NCBI RefSeq assembly: GCF_014279975.1 | Contig: NZ_CP047936.1 | Location: 434,001 to 498,000 of the forward strand | Length of the DNA: 64,000 nt | From: Synechococcus sp. BIOS-U3-1 | GTDB lineage: Bacteria; Cyanobacteriota; Cyanobacteriia; PCC-6307; Cyanobiaceae | Direction of reading: 5' to 3' | Part shown: positions 46,617-57,285 of the stretch, in pieces | Position numbering within the stretch: the stretch's first letter is position 1 | Layout of the letters: every line of letters starts with the position of its first letter | Made by a program: the position numbers and the translations under genes | The notes under the pieces: generated by a model | Seen by the model: the letters and a program-made list of their open reading frames with translations, nothing else | Told to the model about the DNA's origin: nothing | Database searches by the model: none

Positions 46617-47090
46617 TCAGGACTCCACGGAGGCGGAAGCAGCGGCCGGAGCTTCCGCACCGGATGTCTGCTCCTGTTCATCGAGAGTGATGAACTTGGT
46701 CTTTACAGGCAGCTTGTATTGCGCAAGGCGCATGGCTTCCTTGGCAATTTCAGGAGTGATTTCGTCACCCCCCATCTCAAAAAGAATCCTGCCTGGCTTA
46801 ATCACCGCCACCCAGAATTCTGGGTTGCCTTTACCTGAACCCATTCGGGTCTCGGCAGCGCGCATGGTGACTGGCTTGTCAGGGAAGATCCTGATCCAGA
46901 TTTTTCCGCCGCGTTTGACATAGCGGGTCATGGCACGACGGCTGGCCTCGATCTGGCGCGAGGTGATCCAGCCGCACTCCTGTGCTTGCAGAGCGAACTG
47001 GCCGAAGGCGATGGTGTTGCCACGAGTGGCGACACCGCGCATGCGGCCGCGTTGCTGCTTACGGAATTTGACGCGTTTTGGACTAAGCAT
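46617..47090 (-). CDS. rplP: 50S ribosomal protein L16
   Basis: A-site-region protein of 157 residues, [19 protein letters not shown] at the start, with [21 protein letters not shown] and [21 protein letters not shown]. An extra C-terminal tail of about 15 Ala/Glu/Ser residues follows the family's normal end. It lies between rpsC and rpmC. Confidence 0.98.
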   Translation of the reverse strand: MLSPKRVKFRKQQRGRMRGVATRGNTIAFGQFALQAQECGWITSRQIEASRRAMTRYVKRGGKIWIRIFPDKPVTMRAAETRMGSGKGNPEFWVAVIKPGRILFEMGGDEITPEIAKEAMRLAQYKLPVKTKFITLDEQEQTSGAEAPAAASASVES

Positions 47091-47106
47091 GGTTCAGGCC
47101 TCCTGT

Positions 47107-47838
47107 TCAACCCTCGTTGGAGCGGTCTTCGAACTGTTGGGGCCTGCGACCGGCCCGACGCCGTGGGGATGCCCCCACAGGCAGTTGCTGCTGGGCTTCG
47201 TCACCCAGCACTTCGCCCTTAAACACCCAGACCTTGATGCCGAGCACCCCGTAAGTGGTGCTGGCGACCTTGGTGGCGTAGTCGATGTCAGCGCGAAGGG
47301 TGTGCAGCGGCACCCGACCTTCACGCGTCCATTCGGTGCGGGCGATCTCAGCCCCGTTGAGGCGACCTGAAACCTGGATTTTCAGGCCAAGAACGCCGGC
47401 TCGTTGAGCTCGCTGAACGGCCATGCGGATCGTGCGACGGAACGCCACACGCTTCTCAAGCTGTTGAGCGATGTACTCGGCAAGCAGGAAGGCATCAGCA
47501 TCGACACGCTCGACCTCGACCACATTGATCCGAACCTGACGGTTGAGATCACCAACGGTTTTCTGAATGCCTGAGCGCAGCTCTTCGATGCCACTGCCCT
47601 GGCGTCCAACCAACACACCGGGGCGTGCGGTTTTCAGCTCCACTTCGAGCTGATCTGCCTTGCGGGCGATCAGCACGTCACTGATACCTGCGGAGCCATA
47701 TTTCTTGTGGATGAACTTGCGAATCCGGTCGTCCTCTTGAAGGAGGCTCGGATAACTCTTGCTGGGTGCGTACCAGCGTGACCGGTGTTCCTGGGTAATC
47801 CCCAGGCGTAAGCCGGTTGGATGGATTTTGTGTCCCAT
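47107..47838 (-). CDS. rpsC: 30S ribosomal protein S3
   Basis: mRNA-entry-tunnel protein, 243 residues from ATG 47838, [20 protein letters not shown]. The KH domain has [17 protein letters not shown] with the GxxG loop, and the C-terminal domain has [13 protein letters not shown] and [17 protein letters not shown]. The tail is basic ([15 protein letters not shown]). An upstream in-frame start at 47925 lies inside rplV and is not used. Confidence 0.97.
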   Translation of the reverse strand: MGHKIHPTGLRLGITQEHRSRWYAPSKSYPSLLQEDDRIRKFIHKKYGSAGISDVLIARKADQLEVELKTARPGVLVGRQGSGIEELRSGIQKTVGDLNRQVRINVVEVERVDADAFLLAEYIAQQLEKRVAFRRTIRMAVQRAQRAGVLGLKIQVSGRLNGAEIARTEWTREGRVPLHTLRADIDYATKVASTTYGVLGIKVWVFKGEVLGDEAQQQLPVGASPRRRAGRRPQQFEDRSNEG

Positions 47839-47857
47839 CAGTCGGGGTGCTCGGGGG

Positions 47858-48223
47858 TCAGGAGTCGGTCTGGGGTGCCACAGCAATGCTGATGTGGCAG
47901 GTCTGCTTTTTGATCGCGAATGCACGACCTTGGGCTCGGGGGCGATAGCGCTTCATGGAGGGACCCATGTCGGCGCTGGCCTGTGAGATCACCAGGGTTG
48001 AAGGGTCAAGTCCGAGGTTGTGCTCGGCATTGGCCACTGCAGAACGCAGAACCTTGGTGATAGGACCCGTGGAGCGGTACGGCATGAACTCGAGCATGAT
48101 CAGCGCGTCGCGATAACTGCGACCGCGGATCTGATCGAGCACCCGCCGAACCTTGGATACGGAACCGCGGATGAAGCGACCGTGGGCCTGGGCGGTAGTT
48201 GCCGTTGGGGATGACGTTGTCAT
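47858..48223 (-). CDS. rplV: 50S ribosomal protein L22
   Basis: Exit-tunnel protein of 121 residues from ATG 48223, with a short Ser/Thr-rich start. [39 protein letters not shown] and [21 protein letters not shown] are conserved. It lies between rpsS (4 nt upstream) and rpsC. Confidence 0.97.
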   Translation of the reverse strand: MTTSSPTATTAQAHGRFIRGSVSKVRRVLDQIRGRSYRDALIMLEFMPYRSTGPITKVLRSAVANAEHNLGLDPSTLVISQASADMGPSMKRYRPRAQGRAFAIKKQTCHISIAVAPQTDS

Positions 48224-48227
48224 GGTC

Positions 48228-48503
48228 TCAGCGGCCTCCTTTCTTGTCTTTGATGTGGCCTTTGAAGGTGCGAGTCGGTGCGAATTCACCGAGCTTGTGG
48301 CCCACCATTTGTTCGGTCACGAAGACCGGCACGTGGGTACGGCCGTTGTGAACTGCAATGGTGTGGCCGATCATCATCGGCAGGATCGTGGAAGCCCTTG
48401 ACCACGTCTTGATTACCGATTTGTCATCGGCGGCATTTTGCTTTTCAACCTTGCGAAGCAGGCTGTCGGCAATGAAAGGGCCTTTTTTAAGTGAACGTCC
48501 CAT
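48228..48503 (-). CDS. rpsS: 30S ribosomal protein S19
   Basis: Head protein that forms a complex with S13. It has 91 residues, beginning [44 protein letters not shown]-type sequence and [15 protein letters not shown] are typical. It lies between rplB and rplV. Confidence 0.98.
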   Translation of the reverse strand: MGRSLKKGPFIADSLLRKVEKQNAADDKSVIKTWSRASTILPMMIGHTIAVHNGRTHVPVFVTEQMVGHKLGEFAPTRTFKGHIKDKKGGR

Positions 48504-48538
48504 GGCGGATTAAGCGAACGACAGAATGGTGTGCAGCA

Positions 48539-49402
48539 TCATGAGTCGCGTCCGCCACGGCTCCGCTTGGACGTCTTGCGACGTTTGCGGAGGACGAACT
48601 TGTTACTCGGCTTGTTGCGCTTGCGAGTCTTGAGGCCCAAAGCAGGCTTGCCCCAAGGAGTGACAGGACCGGAGCGGCCAATTGGAGCTCGACCTTCACC
48701 ACCACCATGAGGGTGATCGCAGGGATTCATCACACTGCCCCGCACCTGAGGTCGGCGTCCAAGCCAGCGGCGTCGACCTGCCTTGCCAAGGCTGGTGTTG
48801 CGGATCTCCGAGTTACCGACTTCTCCGATGGTGGCGTAGCACTCACGGCGGACTAGGCGAACCTCAGTGGATGGCAGCTTCAGGGCGACGTAATCACCCT
48901 CCTTGGCCATCACCTGAGCGCTGGCTCCAGCAGTTCGGACCATTTGACCACCGCGACCGGCGTAAAGCTCGACGCAGTGAACGCTGGAACCGAGAGGAAT
49001 GTCGGAGAGTGGCATGGCATTGCCAATCTCAATGGGAGATTCAGGGCCAGACACCACGGTTTGACCAATGGTGACTCCCGCAGGCGCCAAGATATATCGC
49101 TTCTCACCATCGGTGTAGAAGAGAAGGGCCAGCCGCGCATTGCGGTGCGGGTCGTAATGAATCGCGGCCACCTTGGCGGGCACGCCGAGTTTGTTGCGTC
49201 GGAAATCGACGATGCGGTATTGCCGCTTATGGCCACCGCCACGATGGCGGCAGGTGATCACACCGCGGTTGTTGCGTCCTTTGCGGCGGTGCTTAGACCC
49301 CACAAGTGAACGTTCCGGTTTGCGGCCGGTGACTTCACTGAAGTCAGTGACGACCCGGGTTCGGGTGCCGGGTGTATAGGGACGGAAGGTACGGATTGCC
49401 AT
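48539..49402 (-). CDS. rplB: 50S ribosomal protein L2
   Basis: Near the peptidyl transferase centre, 287 residues. [16 protein letters not shown] at the start, [20 protein letters not shown] in the N-terminal half, and [19 protein letters not shown] near residue 225 with the conserved His. The ending KRSRGGRDS-like tail is normal. Confidence 0.98.
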   Translation of the reverse strand: MAIRTFRPYTPGTRTRVVTDFSEVTGRKPERSLVGSKHRRKGRNNRGVITCRHRGGGHKRQYRIVDFRRNKLGVPAKVAAIHYDPHRNARLALLFYTDGEKRYILAPAGVTIGQTVVSGPESPIEIGNAMPLSDIPLGSSVHCVELYAGRGGQMVRTAGASAQVMAKEGDYVALKLPSTEVRLVRRECYATIGEVGNSEIRNTSLGKAGRRRWLGRRPQVRGSVMNPCDHPHGGGEGRAPIGRSGPVTPWGKPALGLKTRKRNKPSNKFVLRKRRKTSKRSRGGRDS

Positions 49403-49417
49403 GACGTTTCAGACTCC

Positions 49418-49720
49418 TCAGGACTCAGGGAAGAGTTGGATGGAGTTGCCCTCAGCGAGGCGTACCACGGCCTTTTTCACCTGAGAGCGCTTGCCGGCAT
49501 ATTTGCCGATCCGACGACTGCGGCGGGGAGGATTCATGGTGCTCACGCCGGTGACCTTGACATCGAACAACTGCTCGACAGCAGCTTTAATGTCTGGCTT
49601 GGCAGCTCGGTGGTCCACTTCGAAGGTGTACTGGTTGAGTTCCAGTGCTCGGGTGGCTTTTTCTGTAATCAGGGGCCTGCGGATCACATCCGCCAGGCGT
49701 CCCGTGAAGCGCTCAGTCAT
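49418..49720 (-). CDS. rplW: 50S ribosomal protein L23
   Basis: Exit-site protein and dock for trigger factor. It has 100 residues: [42 protein letters not shown] and the ending [16 protein letters not shown]. It overlaps the rplD end by 8 nt, which supports translational coupling. Confidence 0.98.
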   Translation of the reverse strand: MTERFTGRLADVIRRPLITEKATRALELNQYTFEVDHRAAKPDIKAAVEQLFDVKVTGVSTMNPPRRSRRIGKYAGKRSQVKKAVVRLAEGNSIQLFPES

Positions 49721-50348
49721 CTCCGTAGACCTCCTGGATGGTTGCGAGTGCCTCTTCGCCCAGCACCAATGAATTGGCGTGGAGCAGATCGAAGACGTTG
49801 AGCTGGTCTGCCGCGATCAGCTTCACCTTCTCGAGGTTGCGAACAGAACGCCGCAAAACCTCATTGGGGGAGTTCAGCACGATCAGAACCTTGGCGTCGG
49901 CAGCAACTCCGAGGCGCCCAAGTGCGTCAACGACTTGACGGGTTTTTGGAGCTTCAAGCGCTGTTCCAAAATCCTTCACCACAATCACGTCGTCGATGCG
50001 TGCCATCAGCGCGGTGCGCAGGGCCAAACGACGTTCCTTGCGGTTCATCGCAAGGTTGTAGGTGCGTGGCTTTGGACCAAACACGATGCCGCCACCGGGA
50101 CGCAGAGGAGTACGGATCGATCCCTGACGAGCACGACCGGTTCCTTTCTGCTTGTAGGGCTTGCGTCCGCCACCACGTACTTCCGCACGGGTGAGGGTGC
50201 TGGCGGTTCCCTGACGGCTATGAGCCTGCTGGCGCAGCACTGCGCGGTGCATCAGGTCGACTGCGGTGGTTTCCTTGGCCACCTTCAGGTCCAGAGACGC
50301 CTTACCGGCTTCCTTGCCCTGCCAGTCACGAACAACACAATTGGCCAT
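49713..50348 (-). CDS. rplD: 50S ribosomal protein L4
   Basis: Exit-tunnel constriction protein; a repressor of its operon in E. coli. It has 211 residues from ATG 50348, [21 protein letters not shown], with the extended loop [36 protein letters not shown] (two blocks) and the core [14 protein letters not shown] at the end. Its ATG shares one base with the rplC stop (TGATG). Confidence 0.97.
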   Translation of the reverse strand: MANCVVRDWQGKEAGKASLDLKVAKETTAVDLMHRAVLRQQAHSRQGTASTLTRAEVRGGGRKPYKQKGTGRARQGSIRTPLRPGGGIVFGPKPRTYNLAMNRKERRLALRTALMARIDDVIVVKDFGTALEAPKTRQVVDALGRLGVAADAKVLIVLNSPNEVLRRSVRNLEKVKLIAADQLNVFDLLHANSLVLGEEALATIQEVYGDD

Positions 50349-51004
50349 CACTTACCTCCTTTGGCGGGCTTTGCACCCACACGATTGGCGGGTCGGATGT
50401 TCAACAGCGATCCAGGCTTGCCAGGAACAGAACCCTTCACTACGAGCAGGTTGCGGTCGCTGTCCACCTTGAGGATCGTGAGGGCCCGAGTGGTGATTTT
50501 CTTGCCGCCGTAGCGACCAGCCATCCGTTTGCCGGGGTAAATGCGACCAGGTGTCGTGCCGGCACCGATTGAACCAGGCTCGCGATGATTCTTCGAGCCG
50601 TGGGTCATCGGACCTCGGCTGAAGCCATGACGCTTTTGGTAGCCGGCGAAGCCACGCCCCATGGTGTCGCCGCTGACGTCGACCTTCTGGCCTGCCTCGA
50701 AATCACCCACGGTGATGGCGCTACCCAGCTCGAGACCATTCAGGTCGTCAACGCGATATTCGTGCAGGTGGCGGAGTAGACCTTCGCCGGATTTGGCGAG
50801 GTGACCCTTGGCTGGCTTGTTGATCAGCTTTTCGCGTATTTCGCCAAAGCCGATCTGTACGGCTGCATAGCCGTCAGTTTCACTGGTCTTGAGTTGGGTG
50901 ATCCGGCAAGGCCCCGCCTCGATCAAGGTGACCGGGACGGCTTTGCCTTGCTCATCGAAGAATTGGGACATACCCAGCTTCTTCCCAAGGATGCCGATGG
51001 ACAT
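50348..51004 (-). CDS. rplC: 50S ribosomal protein L3
   Basis: First gene of this ribosomal cluster, 218 residues from ATG 51004, [20 protein letters not shown]. The central loop region [24 protein letters not shown]-like segment with the tip near the peptidyl transferase centre is present, as is [21 protein letters not shown]. rpsJ (S10), which heads this operon in many bacteria, is not here; in cyanobacteria it is usually in the str operon. Confidence 0.97.
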   Translation of the reverse strand: MSIGILGKKLGMSQFFDEQGKAVPVTLIEAGPCRITQLKTSETDGYAAVQIGFGEIREKLINKPAKGHLAKSGEGLLRHLHEYRVDDLNGLELGSAITVGDFEAGQKVDVSGDTMGRGFAGYQKRHGFSRGPMTHGSKNHREPGSIGAGTTPGRIYPGKRMAGRYGGKKITTRALTILKVDSDRNLLVVKGSVPGKPGSLLNIRPANRVGAKPAKGGK

Positions 51005-51400
51005 GGGAGGTAATGACGCCAGCGTGAATAACCTCAGCCTTTGCAACTTGACGCTGCTGGAGCTGTGGCCTGAAGGGCGCTGATTGAAATGACGCAGTCA
51101 TGGCCGAATGCTTCAACGGAAAGCGTTGCTGCAATTCAGATTGGGGCTAGCGAGCGAATCAGCTGGCTGGGACTTAATCAACCTGAGAGGTCGGTAGTTT
51201 CCCGGCAATTCAACGAATGGAATCGTTGAAGTGCACTGGCCTGACGATCCGGCGCACACGCCGGACCTGCTCTTGGAACTGGAGGCCCGGCTAGCGGACG
51301 GGCACAGATCGGCAGAGCGAAAGAAAACACTACACCACTGCCTTCCGGCTTCCATTCATCCCTGATCAGCTGCCAGACTCACACCATCTGAACTGATTCC
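51005..51400. other. Divergent promoter region between rplC and ndhN (396 bp)
   Basis: No gene was recognised on either strand. It must contain the promoter and leader of the long ribosomal cluster on one side and the ndhN promoter on the other. No convincing sigma-70 boxes, attenuator or protein-binding leader structure was identified by eye. Confidence 0.5.
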
Positions 51401-51862
51401 ATGCCGCTGTTGCTTTCAGGTCGGGGTTTCCGCCGTGAACTGGAATCTGCCGGTGTCATGGCAGTCCATGCTCCCCTAGAAGGTGGCGCAGAAACGCGTC
51501 TGCTCAGGCGACTTCGCGCAGCCGGTTATCGAACACAGATTTCTTCGGCAAGGGGTCTCGGGGATCCGGAGGTGTTTCTCTTTCAGAAACATGGCGTACG
51601 ACCTCCACACTTGGGACATCAAAGCGTTGGACGTGGTGCGGCGGTCGGGGAGGTGCAAGAGGTCATGCCACAGCTTGGAGAAATGTTGCTTGGCAACAAG
51701 CCTGTAGTGCTTTGGCTCATCGAGGGGCAGGTGCTATCTCGTTCGGAATTGCTTTCTCTCTGTGACCTTTGCCGGCGTGAGCCGCGTTTGAAGGTGGTGG
51801 TGGAAATGGGTGGTGCGCGCAGTCTGCGCTGGCAGCCGATGACACGGCTGCTGGGAGCCTGA
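51401..51862 (+). CDS. ndhN: NAD(P)H-quinone oxidoreductase subunit N
   Basis: A 153-residue peripheral subunit of cyanobacterial NDH-1, the thylakoid complex used for respiration and cyclic electron flow. It begins [60 protein letters not shown] and [15 protein letters not shown] are characteristic. The stop overlaps or closely precedes the beginning of the LdpA homology on the same strand. Confidence 0.97.
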   Translation: MPLLLSGRGFRRELESAGVMAVHAPLEGGAETRLLRRLRAAGYRTQISSARGLGDPEVFLFQKHGVRPPHLGHQSVGRGAAVGEVQEVMPQLGEMLLGNKPVVLWLIEGQVLSRSELLSLCDLCRREPRLKVVVEMGGARSLRWQPMTRLLGA

Positions 51863-51936
51863 ACGCCTGTCTTCTGCCGGTCACTGGTTTACAGGGCGCC
51901 GGTGATGAGGCCCTCGGTGAGGGTCGTTGGGTCAAG

Positions 51937-52908
51937 TTGATCTGCGGGGCCAGCAATCAGGATCTGGCTGCAGTCGCTGATCTTTGCGCCCTGTATGCCG
52001 TTGCAGGCGTTCAGTGTGTTGACGTGGCAGCCGACTCAGCTGTGGTGAACGCTGCGCGCACGGGTCTCAACTGGGCCCGAGAACGCACCGGTTACTCCCC
52101 ATGGTTAATGGTCAGTGTCAGCGACGGTCGCGATGCCCATTTTCGTAAGGCTGTCTTTGATCCTTCCCGCTGCCCTTCTGACTGTGCGCGACCCTGCGAG
52201 AGGGTCTGCCCAGCTGATGCCATTCAATTTGGGCCCGGTGTCGACCCCAACCGTTGCTACGGCTGTGGGCGCTGTTTACCGGCCTGCCCCCTGGGCCTGA
52301 TTGAAACCTCCGATCACCGGGTGGGGCTCGACAACCTCGCCCATCTGCTGACGGAGCTTCAACCCGATGCACTTGAGGTTCACACTGCACCTGGGCGTGC
52401 GCTGGACTTTGATCGCACGCTTAATCAGGTTGTAGCTGCCTCGATTCCACTGCGAAGGCTTGCGGTGAGCTGCGGCCTTGAGGGGCATGGCTTGCGCCCC
52501 GAAGACCTGGTCACGGAGCTCTGGGGGCGCCACGAGGCCCTGCGCAAACATGGGTTTCGTCCTCTCTGGCAGCTTGATGGGCGGCCGATGAGTGGCGATG
52601 TCGGTGCAGGCACGGCTCGTGCGGCCCTGCGGCTCTGGCAGCAGGTTCGGACCAGCGCACCTCCAGGGCCGTTGCAGTTGGCGGGAGGAACCAATGGCGC
52701 GACCATTGGCCTGCTGGATGCTCTTGGTCTGCCGCGTTCCAGTGGTCCGGCCGGTGTCGCGTTCGGGGGCATGGCACGTTCGATTGTGCAACCTCTTCTG
52801 CAGGAGGCGGAATCGCGCCGAAGCACTCTGCGGGACTGGCCCTTGGGCTGGGACAGAGCTCTGGCGCTGGCGCGGGATCTTGTGATTCCCTGGCTTTCTC
52901 GCCCCTGA
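51937..52908 (+). CDS. ldpA: LdpA-like Fe-S protein (circadian input); start uncertain
   Basis: Cyanobacterial Fe-S protein, proposed to sense redox state for the circadian clock. From TTG 51937 it has 323 residues. Two ferredoxin-type cluster motifs are visible: CPSDCARPCERVCP near residue 80 and CYGCGRCLPACP near residue 107. The conserved beginning GRWVKLICGASNQDL lies partly upstream of TTG 51937, and the open frame continues back to the ndhN stop without any ATG or GTG; only CTG codons such as 51859 are available. The true N-terminus is therefore unresolved. It is close to and probably cotranscribed with ndhN. Confidence 0.85.
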   Translation: MICGASNQDLAAVADLCALYAVAGVQCVDVAADSAVVNAARTGLNWARERTGYSPWLMVSVSDGRDAHFRKAVFDPSRCPSDCARPCERVCPADAIQFGPGVDPNRCYGCGRCLPACPLGLIETSDHRVGLDNLAHLLTELQPDALEVHTAPGRALDFDRTLNQVVAASIPLRRLAVSCGLEGHGLRPEDLVTELWGRHEALRKHGFRPLWQLDGRPMSGDVGAGTARAALRLWQQVRTSAPPGPLQLAGGTNGATIGLLDALGLPRSSGPAGVAFGGMARSIVQPLLQEAESRRSTLRDWPLGWDRALALARDLVIPWLSRP

Positions 52909-52977
52909 CTGTCTCGATTAGGGACTTAGTCCTGCTAGAAGGCGTTCAGGTCCTGATGAGCACTGGGAGCCTGGGCC

Positions 52978-54612
52978 ATGAGTACCGAGCGCATCACCGA
53001 TGACTTGCAACGGCTGCTCGCGCTGTTGCCAACTGAAGTACAAGAGTTACTTGCATCCGCTGACCGACGGGATCAGCTGCTGGAGGTCGTGCTCGATCTC
53101 GGTCGGATTCCTGAAGCTCGTTATCCAGGTCGTTCGGTTGAACTCGGTGAGCGCTGCCTCGAGCCCCAGGATCTTCAGGAGATGGTGAGCAGGATCGGTC
53201 AATTCGGTGCCGATAATCGAGCAGGTATTGAGCGAACACTGCACCGCATCAGTGCCATCCGTAATCGGAGAGGTGATGTCATTGGCCTCACCTGTCGAGT
53301 TGGACGTGCCGTTTTCGGAACAGTCGCCATCGTTCGCGATTTGCTCGATAGCGGAGAGTCATTGCTGCTGATGGGACGCCCCGGTGTGGGTAAGACCACA
53401 GCTCTGAGGGAAATTGCCCGTGTTCTCGCAGATGATCTGCACAAGCGGGTCGTTGTAATCGACACCAGTAATGAAATTGCTGGTGACGGAGATATTCCAC
53501 ATCCAGCCATCGGACGTGCCAGGCGTATGCAGGTGGCCAGGCCGGAACTCCAGCATCAGGTGATGATCGAAGCGGTGGAAAACCACATGCCTGAGGTCAT
53601 CGTGATTGATGAGATCGGCACTGAGCTGGAAGCTCAGGCCGCACGCACGATCGCTGAGCGGGGGGTGATGCTTGTAGCCACCGCCCATGGCAATGCTCTC
53701 GTCAATCTGATCAAGAATCCGACGCTGTGCGATTTAGTTGGGGGGATTGAGTCCGTCACCCTGGGTGACGATGAGGCACGCCGACGCCGAACACAGAAAA
53801 CGGTTCTGGAGCGTGCTGCTGAACCCACCTTCCCGCTCGCAGTGGAGATGCACAGCCGTCATCGCTGGTCCGTCCATGACGACGTTGGACGCACGGTGGA
53901 TCTGTTGCTGCGGGGACAGAGCCCCAGACCTCAGGAACGTGAACTCATGGCGGATGGCGATGTCAGGCTGATCGACCCAGAGCCGTCAACACCGCAACCT
54001 CCTCAGCGGCGGCCAGCTCTGGCGGTTGTCCCTTTGCCCGATCCTGGCCGTTCCGTTCGCAGGAACAATGATCAACAGAAGCCTCCCATTGCTGAGGCCC
54101 CGCGTGAGGCAAAGCTGCACGTGCTCTGTTGCGGTCTCAGCAGGCAGCGACTGGAAGAGGCTGTCCGCTGCCATGGATGGCCTATCTGTGCCGTGGACGA
54201 TCTGTCTGCTGCTGATGTGCTGCTGAGTGTGCGTCAGGGTTTGGGACGCCAGCCCGAGCTTCGCCGACAGGCAAGGGAAGCCGGGGTGCCCATTCTTGTG
54301 ATCAAGTCGGACTCTTTGGCTCAGGTGGAGCGAGCTCTTGAGCGCCTGCTCAACCGCCAGCCTCTGCCAAGGAAGGACCTGGAACCTGAGGGGGGATCAG
54401 GTCAGCGGGATCGAGCCGATGCTCTGGCTGCTCTAGAGGAATGCCGTTTGGCAGTGGAGCAGATTGTGATGACGCAGGGTCGACCGGTTGAACTTCTGCC
54501 GCGCAATGAGAATGTCCTTCAAATGCAGGCGGATCTTGTGGCGCGTTACAGCCTTCAAAGCGACGTCTATGGATCCAGTGATCAACGCCGGCTCAGGGTT
54601 TTCCCCCCATAA
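52978..54612 (+). CDS. R3H-domain AAA-type ATPase, Ycf45-like
   Basis: A 544-residue protein known in cyanobacteria and some algal plastids as Ycf45, related to SpoIIIAA ATPases. The Walker A motif [13 protein letters not shown] is near residue 133; Walker [11 protein letters not shown] is near residue 205, and ATAHGN follows. After a Pro-rich linker (about residues 335-370) the C-terminal part ends in an R3H-type segment, [23 protein letters not shown], expected to bind single-stranded nucleic acid. Its cellular role is not established. tRNA-Gln follows by about 100 nt. Confidence 0.88.
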   Translation: MSTERITDDLQRLLALLPTEVQELLASADRRDQLLEVVLDLGRIPEARYPGRSVELGERCLEPQDLQEMVSRIGQFGADNRAGIERTLHRISAIRNRRGDVIGLTCRVGRAVFGTVAIVRDLLDSGESLLLMGRPGVGKTTALREIARVLADDLHKRVVVIDTSNEIAGDGDIPHPAIGRARRMQVARPELQHQVMIEAVENHMPEVIVIDEIGTELEAQAARTIAERGVMLVATAHGNALVNLIKNPTLCDLVGGIESVTLGDDEARRRRTQKTVLERAAEPTFPLAVEMHSRHRWSVHDDVGRTVDLLLRGQSPRPQERELMADGDVRLIDPEPSTPQPPQRRPALAVVPLPDPGRSVRRNNDQQKPPIAEAPREAKLHVLCCGLSRQRLEEAVRCHGWPICAVDDLSAADVLLSVRQGLGRQPELRRQAREAGVPILVIKSDSLAQVERALERLLNRQPLPRKDLEPEGGSGQRDRADALAALEECRLAVEQIVMTQGRPVELLPRNENVLQMQADLVARYSLQSDVYGSSDQRRLRVFPP

Positions 54613-54716
54613 TCCAAACCCGAAAGCTCGAATGGATTGACGAAGGTCACTCCATTGTGAGTAACTATCTGAACCCCAGAGTTGATCTCCGTAGGGAGTC
54701 TCAGCGCTGGCGTCAA

Positions 54717-54788
54717 TGGGCCGTCGCCAAGCGGTAAGGCAGCGGGTTTTGGTCTCGCCATTCCTAGGTTCGAATCCTAGCGGCCCAG
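54717..54788 (+). tRNA. tRNA-Gln (anticodon TTG)
   Basis: A 72-nt cloverleaf. The acceptor TGGGCCG pairs with CGGCCCA and discriminator G is at 54788. The anticodon stem GCGGG/CTCGC (with one G-T pair) encloses TTTTGGT with anticodon TTG. The T arm is CTAGGTTCGAATCCTAG. CCA is not encoded. The HAD hydrolase gene starts 13 nt later. Confidence 0.96.
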
Positions 54789-54801
54789 TTTTTCTTGATA
54801 C

Positions 54802-55569
54802 TTGGTGCTGACCCCCCGTCTGCTGGTCTTTGATTTTGATGGCGTGATTGTGGATGGGATGAACGAGTACTGGTGGAGTGCTCGTCATGCCTGTCTGCGG
54901 CTGAATCCCACTGTTGATCTTTCTGAGTCCATACCTCCACAGTTTCGGCAGCTCAGGCCCTGGATTCATCACGGTTGGGAGATGGTGCTGATCGCGGCAT
55001 TGATCTCTGAGCAACGCGGACCTCTCGAGCAGCTCGGGGTCCAAGCGTTTGTGCACGACTACGCGGCGCATTGCACAGCTGCGCTGGAGCGTTTTCGTTG
55101 GAACCCTGTTTTGCTGCAGCAGACTTTGGAGGCGGTGCGGGCCGATGCCGTGCGCGGCGATCGGGACGCTTGGCTGGCTCTGCATCAGCCTTATCCAGGA
55201 GTGCCTGAGCGTTTGACCGCTTTTTCGGAAGAGAACATTGCCTGGGCGGTGCTCACCACCAAGGCAAGTGATTTCACCTCCGAGCTACTTGCCTCCATGG
55301 GGCTCAAGCCAGAACGGCTGGATGGCCACGAGTCTGGATCGAAGCCTGAGGTGCTGCGCCGCCTGGCCTGCAACTGGAGACTGGACGGTTTTGTTGAGGA
55401 CCGTCGCCCCACTTTGGAAACTGTTCGCACCACCGCAGGCCTCGAAACCGTGCCCTGCTGGCTTGTCAGCTGGGGATACCTGAGGCCCACGGATGTGACG
55501 GATCTCCCCAGTGGAATTCGCCTGCTCAGGCCAGAGCAGTTCGCAACCCCCTTGGCGGACTGGCCCTAA
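54802..55569 (+). CDS. HAD-superfamily hydrolase
   Basis: A 255-residue protein. Motif I is LLVFDFDGVIVDGM with the nucleophile Asp; motif II is AWAVLTTK; the Lys of motif III is in SGSKPEVLRRL, and motif IV is GFVEDRRPTLE. The helical cap lies between motifs I and II. The start is TTG 54802 or GTG 54805. HAD enzymes dephosphorylate many small metabolites and the substrate here is unknown. It lies just after tRNA-Gln and before recA. Confidence 0.88.
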   Translation: MVLTPRLLVFDFDGVIVDGMNEYWWSARHACLRLNPTVDLSESIPPQFRQLRPWIHHGWEMVLIAALISEQRGPLEQLGVQAFVHDYAAHCTAALERFRWNPVLLQQTLEAVRADAVRGDRDAWLALHQPYPGVPERLTAFSEENIAWAVLTTKASDFTSELLASMGLKPERLDGHESGSKPEVLRRLACNWRLDGFVEDRRPTLETVRTTAGLETVPCWLVSWGYLRPTDVTDLPSGIRLLRPEQFATPLADWP

Positions 55570-55578
55570 TTCGATAAC

Positions 55579-55590
55579 GTACATCTGTAC
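55579..55590. promoter_or_regulatory. LexA-like operator upstream of recA
   Basis: GTACA-TC-TGTAC is a perfect inverted repeat of the type bound by cyanobacterial LexA (GTAC half-sites). It lies 132 nt upstream of the recA start and 10 nt after the HAD stop. Within the TAATTCGATAACGTACATC context it could cover the -10 region. Damage-inducible repression of recA is the inference. Confidence 0.6.
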
Positions 55591-55721
55591 TACGTGAGAC
55601 GGATGGCCTGGATCGGGGCACTGGATGATTTGTCCGGCCTCTGATCCCACCGAGGCGTCGGTTCATCCGCCGTCCCGATCAGCTGCCTGCGGCGTTCTTC
55701 TGCTCCTTAACTGTTTTAGCC

Positions 55722-56864
55722 ATGCCAGCCGACGTGAAAGCCTCCCAGTCCTCCGGTGGAGATGTCCGCCCCGGTGAGCGCGACAAAGCGCTCAATCTCG
55801 TGCTCGGTCAAATCGAGCGTAACTTCGGCAAGGGTTCGATCATGCGTCTCGGGGACGCATCCAGGATGCGGGTGGAAACAGTTTCCACAGGAGCCCTAAC
55901 TCTTGATCTCGCATTAGGTGGTGGGTATCCCAAGGGGCGTGTCGTTGAGGTCTACGGGCCCGAAAGTTCCGGCAAGACCACGCTGACGTTGCATGCCATT
56001 GCCGAGGTTCAGCGCAACGGAGGCGTCGCAGCCTTTGTTGATGCAGAGCATGCTCTTGACCCGGTTTATGCCGCATCCCTGGGAGTGGATGTGGAAAATC
56101 TGCTGGTATCTCAGCCGGATACAGGCGAGATGGCGCTTGAGATCGTGGATCAGTTGGTCCGTTCCGCAGCTGTCGACATCGTTGTGGTCGACTCTGTGGC
56201 CGCTCTTACGCCCCGTGCCGAGATCGAGGGTGAGATGGGCGATCTTGCAGTAGGCAGTCAGGCACGTCTCATGAGCCAAGCGATGCGCAAGATCACCGGC
56301 AATATCGGCAAGTCTGGTTGCACGGTGATTTTCCTCAACCAGCTGCGTCTCAAGATTGGTGTCACCTACGGCAATCCAGAAACCACTACTGGTGGTAACG
56401 CTCTCAAGTTCTATGCCTCAGTGCGGCTTGACATTCGTCGTATTCAGACGCTTAAGCGCGGCACCGAGGAGTACGGCATTCGCGCCAAGGTGAAGGTGGC
56501 CAAAAACAAGGTCGCTCCTCCCTTCCGAATCGCCGAATTCGACATTCTCTTTGGTCGAGGGATCAGCACGCTGGGTTGTGTGCTCGATCTGGCTGAGGAG
56601 ACGGGTGTCGTCACTCGCAAGGGTGCCTGGTACAGCTATGAGGGCGACAACATCGGGCAGGGTCGTGACAACACCATTGGTTGGCTGGAGCAAAATCCGG
56701 AAGCCAAGGACGCCATTGAAGTGTTGGTGCGGCAGAAGCTGACGGAAGGTTCGGAAGTTAAGTCCAATTCCATGCGTCCTCTTGCTGCTGCTGCACGCTC
56801 GGCTGCTGCTAAGCCTGTCGATAAGTCTGCTGTGGTTGCTTCGCCGTCGAAGGACGCAGCCTGA
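55722..56864 (+). CDS. recA: Recombinase RecA
   Basis: DNA strand-exchange ATPase and LexA coprotease, 380 residues. Walker [11 protein letters not shown] begins near residue 87. [19 protein letters not shown] and the L2-loop segment [21 protein letters not shown] are typical. The C-terminal tail is rich in Ala, Ser and Lys. The start gives [13 protein letters not shown]. The gene follows a LexA-like box by 131 nt and directly abuts the end of the convergent DUF1815 gene. Confidence 0.98.
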   Translation: MPADVKASQSSGGDVRPGERDKALNLVLGQIERNFGKGSIMRLGDASRMRVETVSTGALTLDLALGGGYPKGRVVEVYGPESSGKTTLTLHAIAEVQRNGGVAAFVDAEHALDPVYAASLGVDVENLLVSQPDTGEMALEIVDQLVRSAAVDIVVVDSVAALTPRAEIEGEMGDLAVGSQARLMSQAMRKITGNIGKSGCTVIFLNQLRLKIGVTYGNPETTTGGNALKFYASVRLDIRRIQTLKRGTEEYGIRAKVKVAKNKVAPPFRIAEFDILFGRGISTLGCVLDLAEETGVVTRKGAWYSYEGDNIGQGRDNTIGWLEQNPEAKDAIEVLVRQKLTEGSEVKSNSMRPLAAAARSAAAKPVDKSAVVASPSKDAA

Positions 56865-57218
56865 TTAGCTCTGCAGGAGCTGTGAGGGGCTGCATGCACT
56901 GCGGCCCTTTTGCAGATGTTCTGTGATGCGTTGAAGTTCCTGAATAGCTTCAGCCCCTTCGAATTTCACCAGTTCGCGTCCGTTGCGGGATTCGACCCAG
57001 CTGATGCCGAAGTCAGAGACCAGGAAGCGCACCATGTGCTCCTCGCCCAGCTCGGCCATGAATGAGGCTCCGCTTCCTTCCTGGCCGTCATTGCAGGTGT
57101 AGCAAGTCGCGGTGATGCCCTGTTTTCTGAGATTTGTCGCCAAAGCCTGCAGGCTCATGACCAGATCTTGGACGACCGAGCGGTATTGCTCGGAAAGTCG
57201 GAGGAACAAGCAGAGCAC
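56865..57218 (-). CDS. DUF1815 family protein
   Basis: A 117-residue cyanobacterial protein of unknown function. FLRLSEQYRSVVQDLVMSLQALA, CYTCNDG and HMVRFLVSDFGISWVESRNG are family-like segments. The start is GTG 57218 (MLCLFLRL) or TTG 57209, which would give MFLRLSEQ and fits the usual family start better. It converges on recA with no gap between the two stop codons. Confidence 0.82.
   Translation of the reverse strand: MLCLFLRLSEQYRSVVQDLVMSLQALATNLRKQGITATCYTCNDGQEGSGASFMAELGEEHMVRFLVSDFGISWVESRNGRELVKFEGAEAIQELQRITEHLQKGRSACSPSQLLQS
56885..56911 (+). terminator. Possible recA terminator inside the DUF1815 3' end
   Basis: AGGGGC-GCA and TGC-GCCCT halves can pair around GCATGCAC, and TTTT follows at 56908-56911. 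The stem is imperfect. It lies 20 nt after the recA stop. Confidence 0.4.
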
Positions 57219-57285
57219 CGTTCAGGTGCATATGAGCCTAAAGGTTTCCTTTGGAATTCAGTGTTCCTGGTGAGCGTTCTCGGTT

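Noticed and set aside
54433-55185. Minus-strand frame spanning the end of the R3H gene, tRNA-Gln and the HAD gene
   Set aside because: It runs across a tRNA and two well-supported genes, so it is not a gene.
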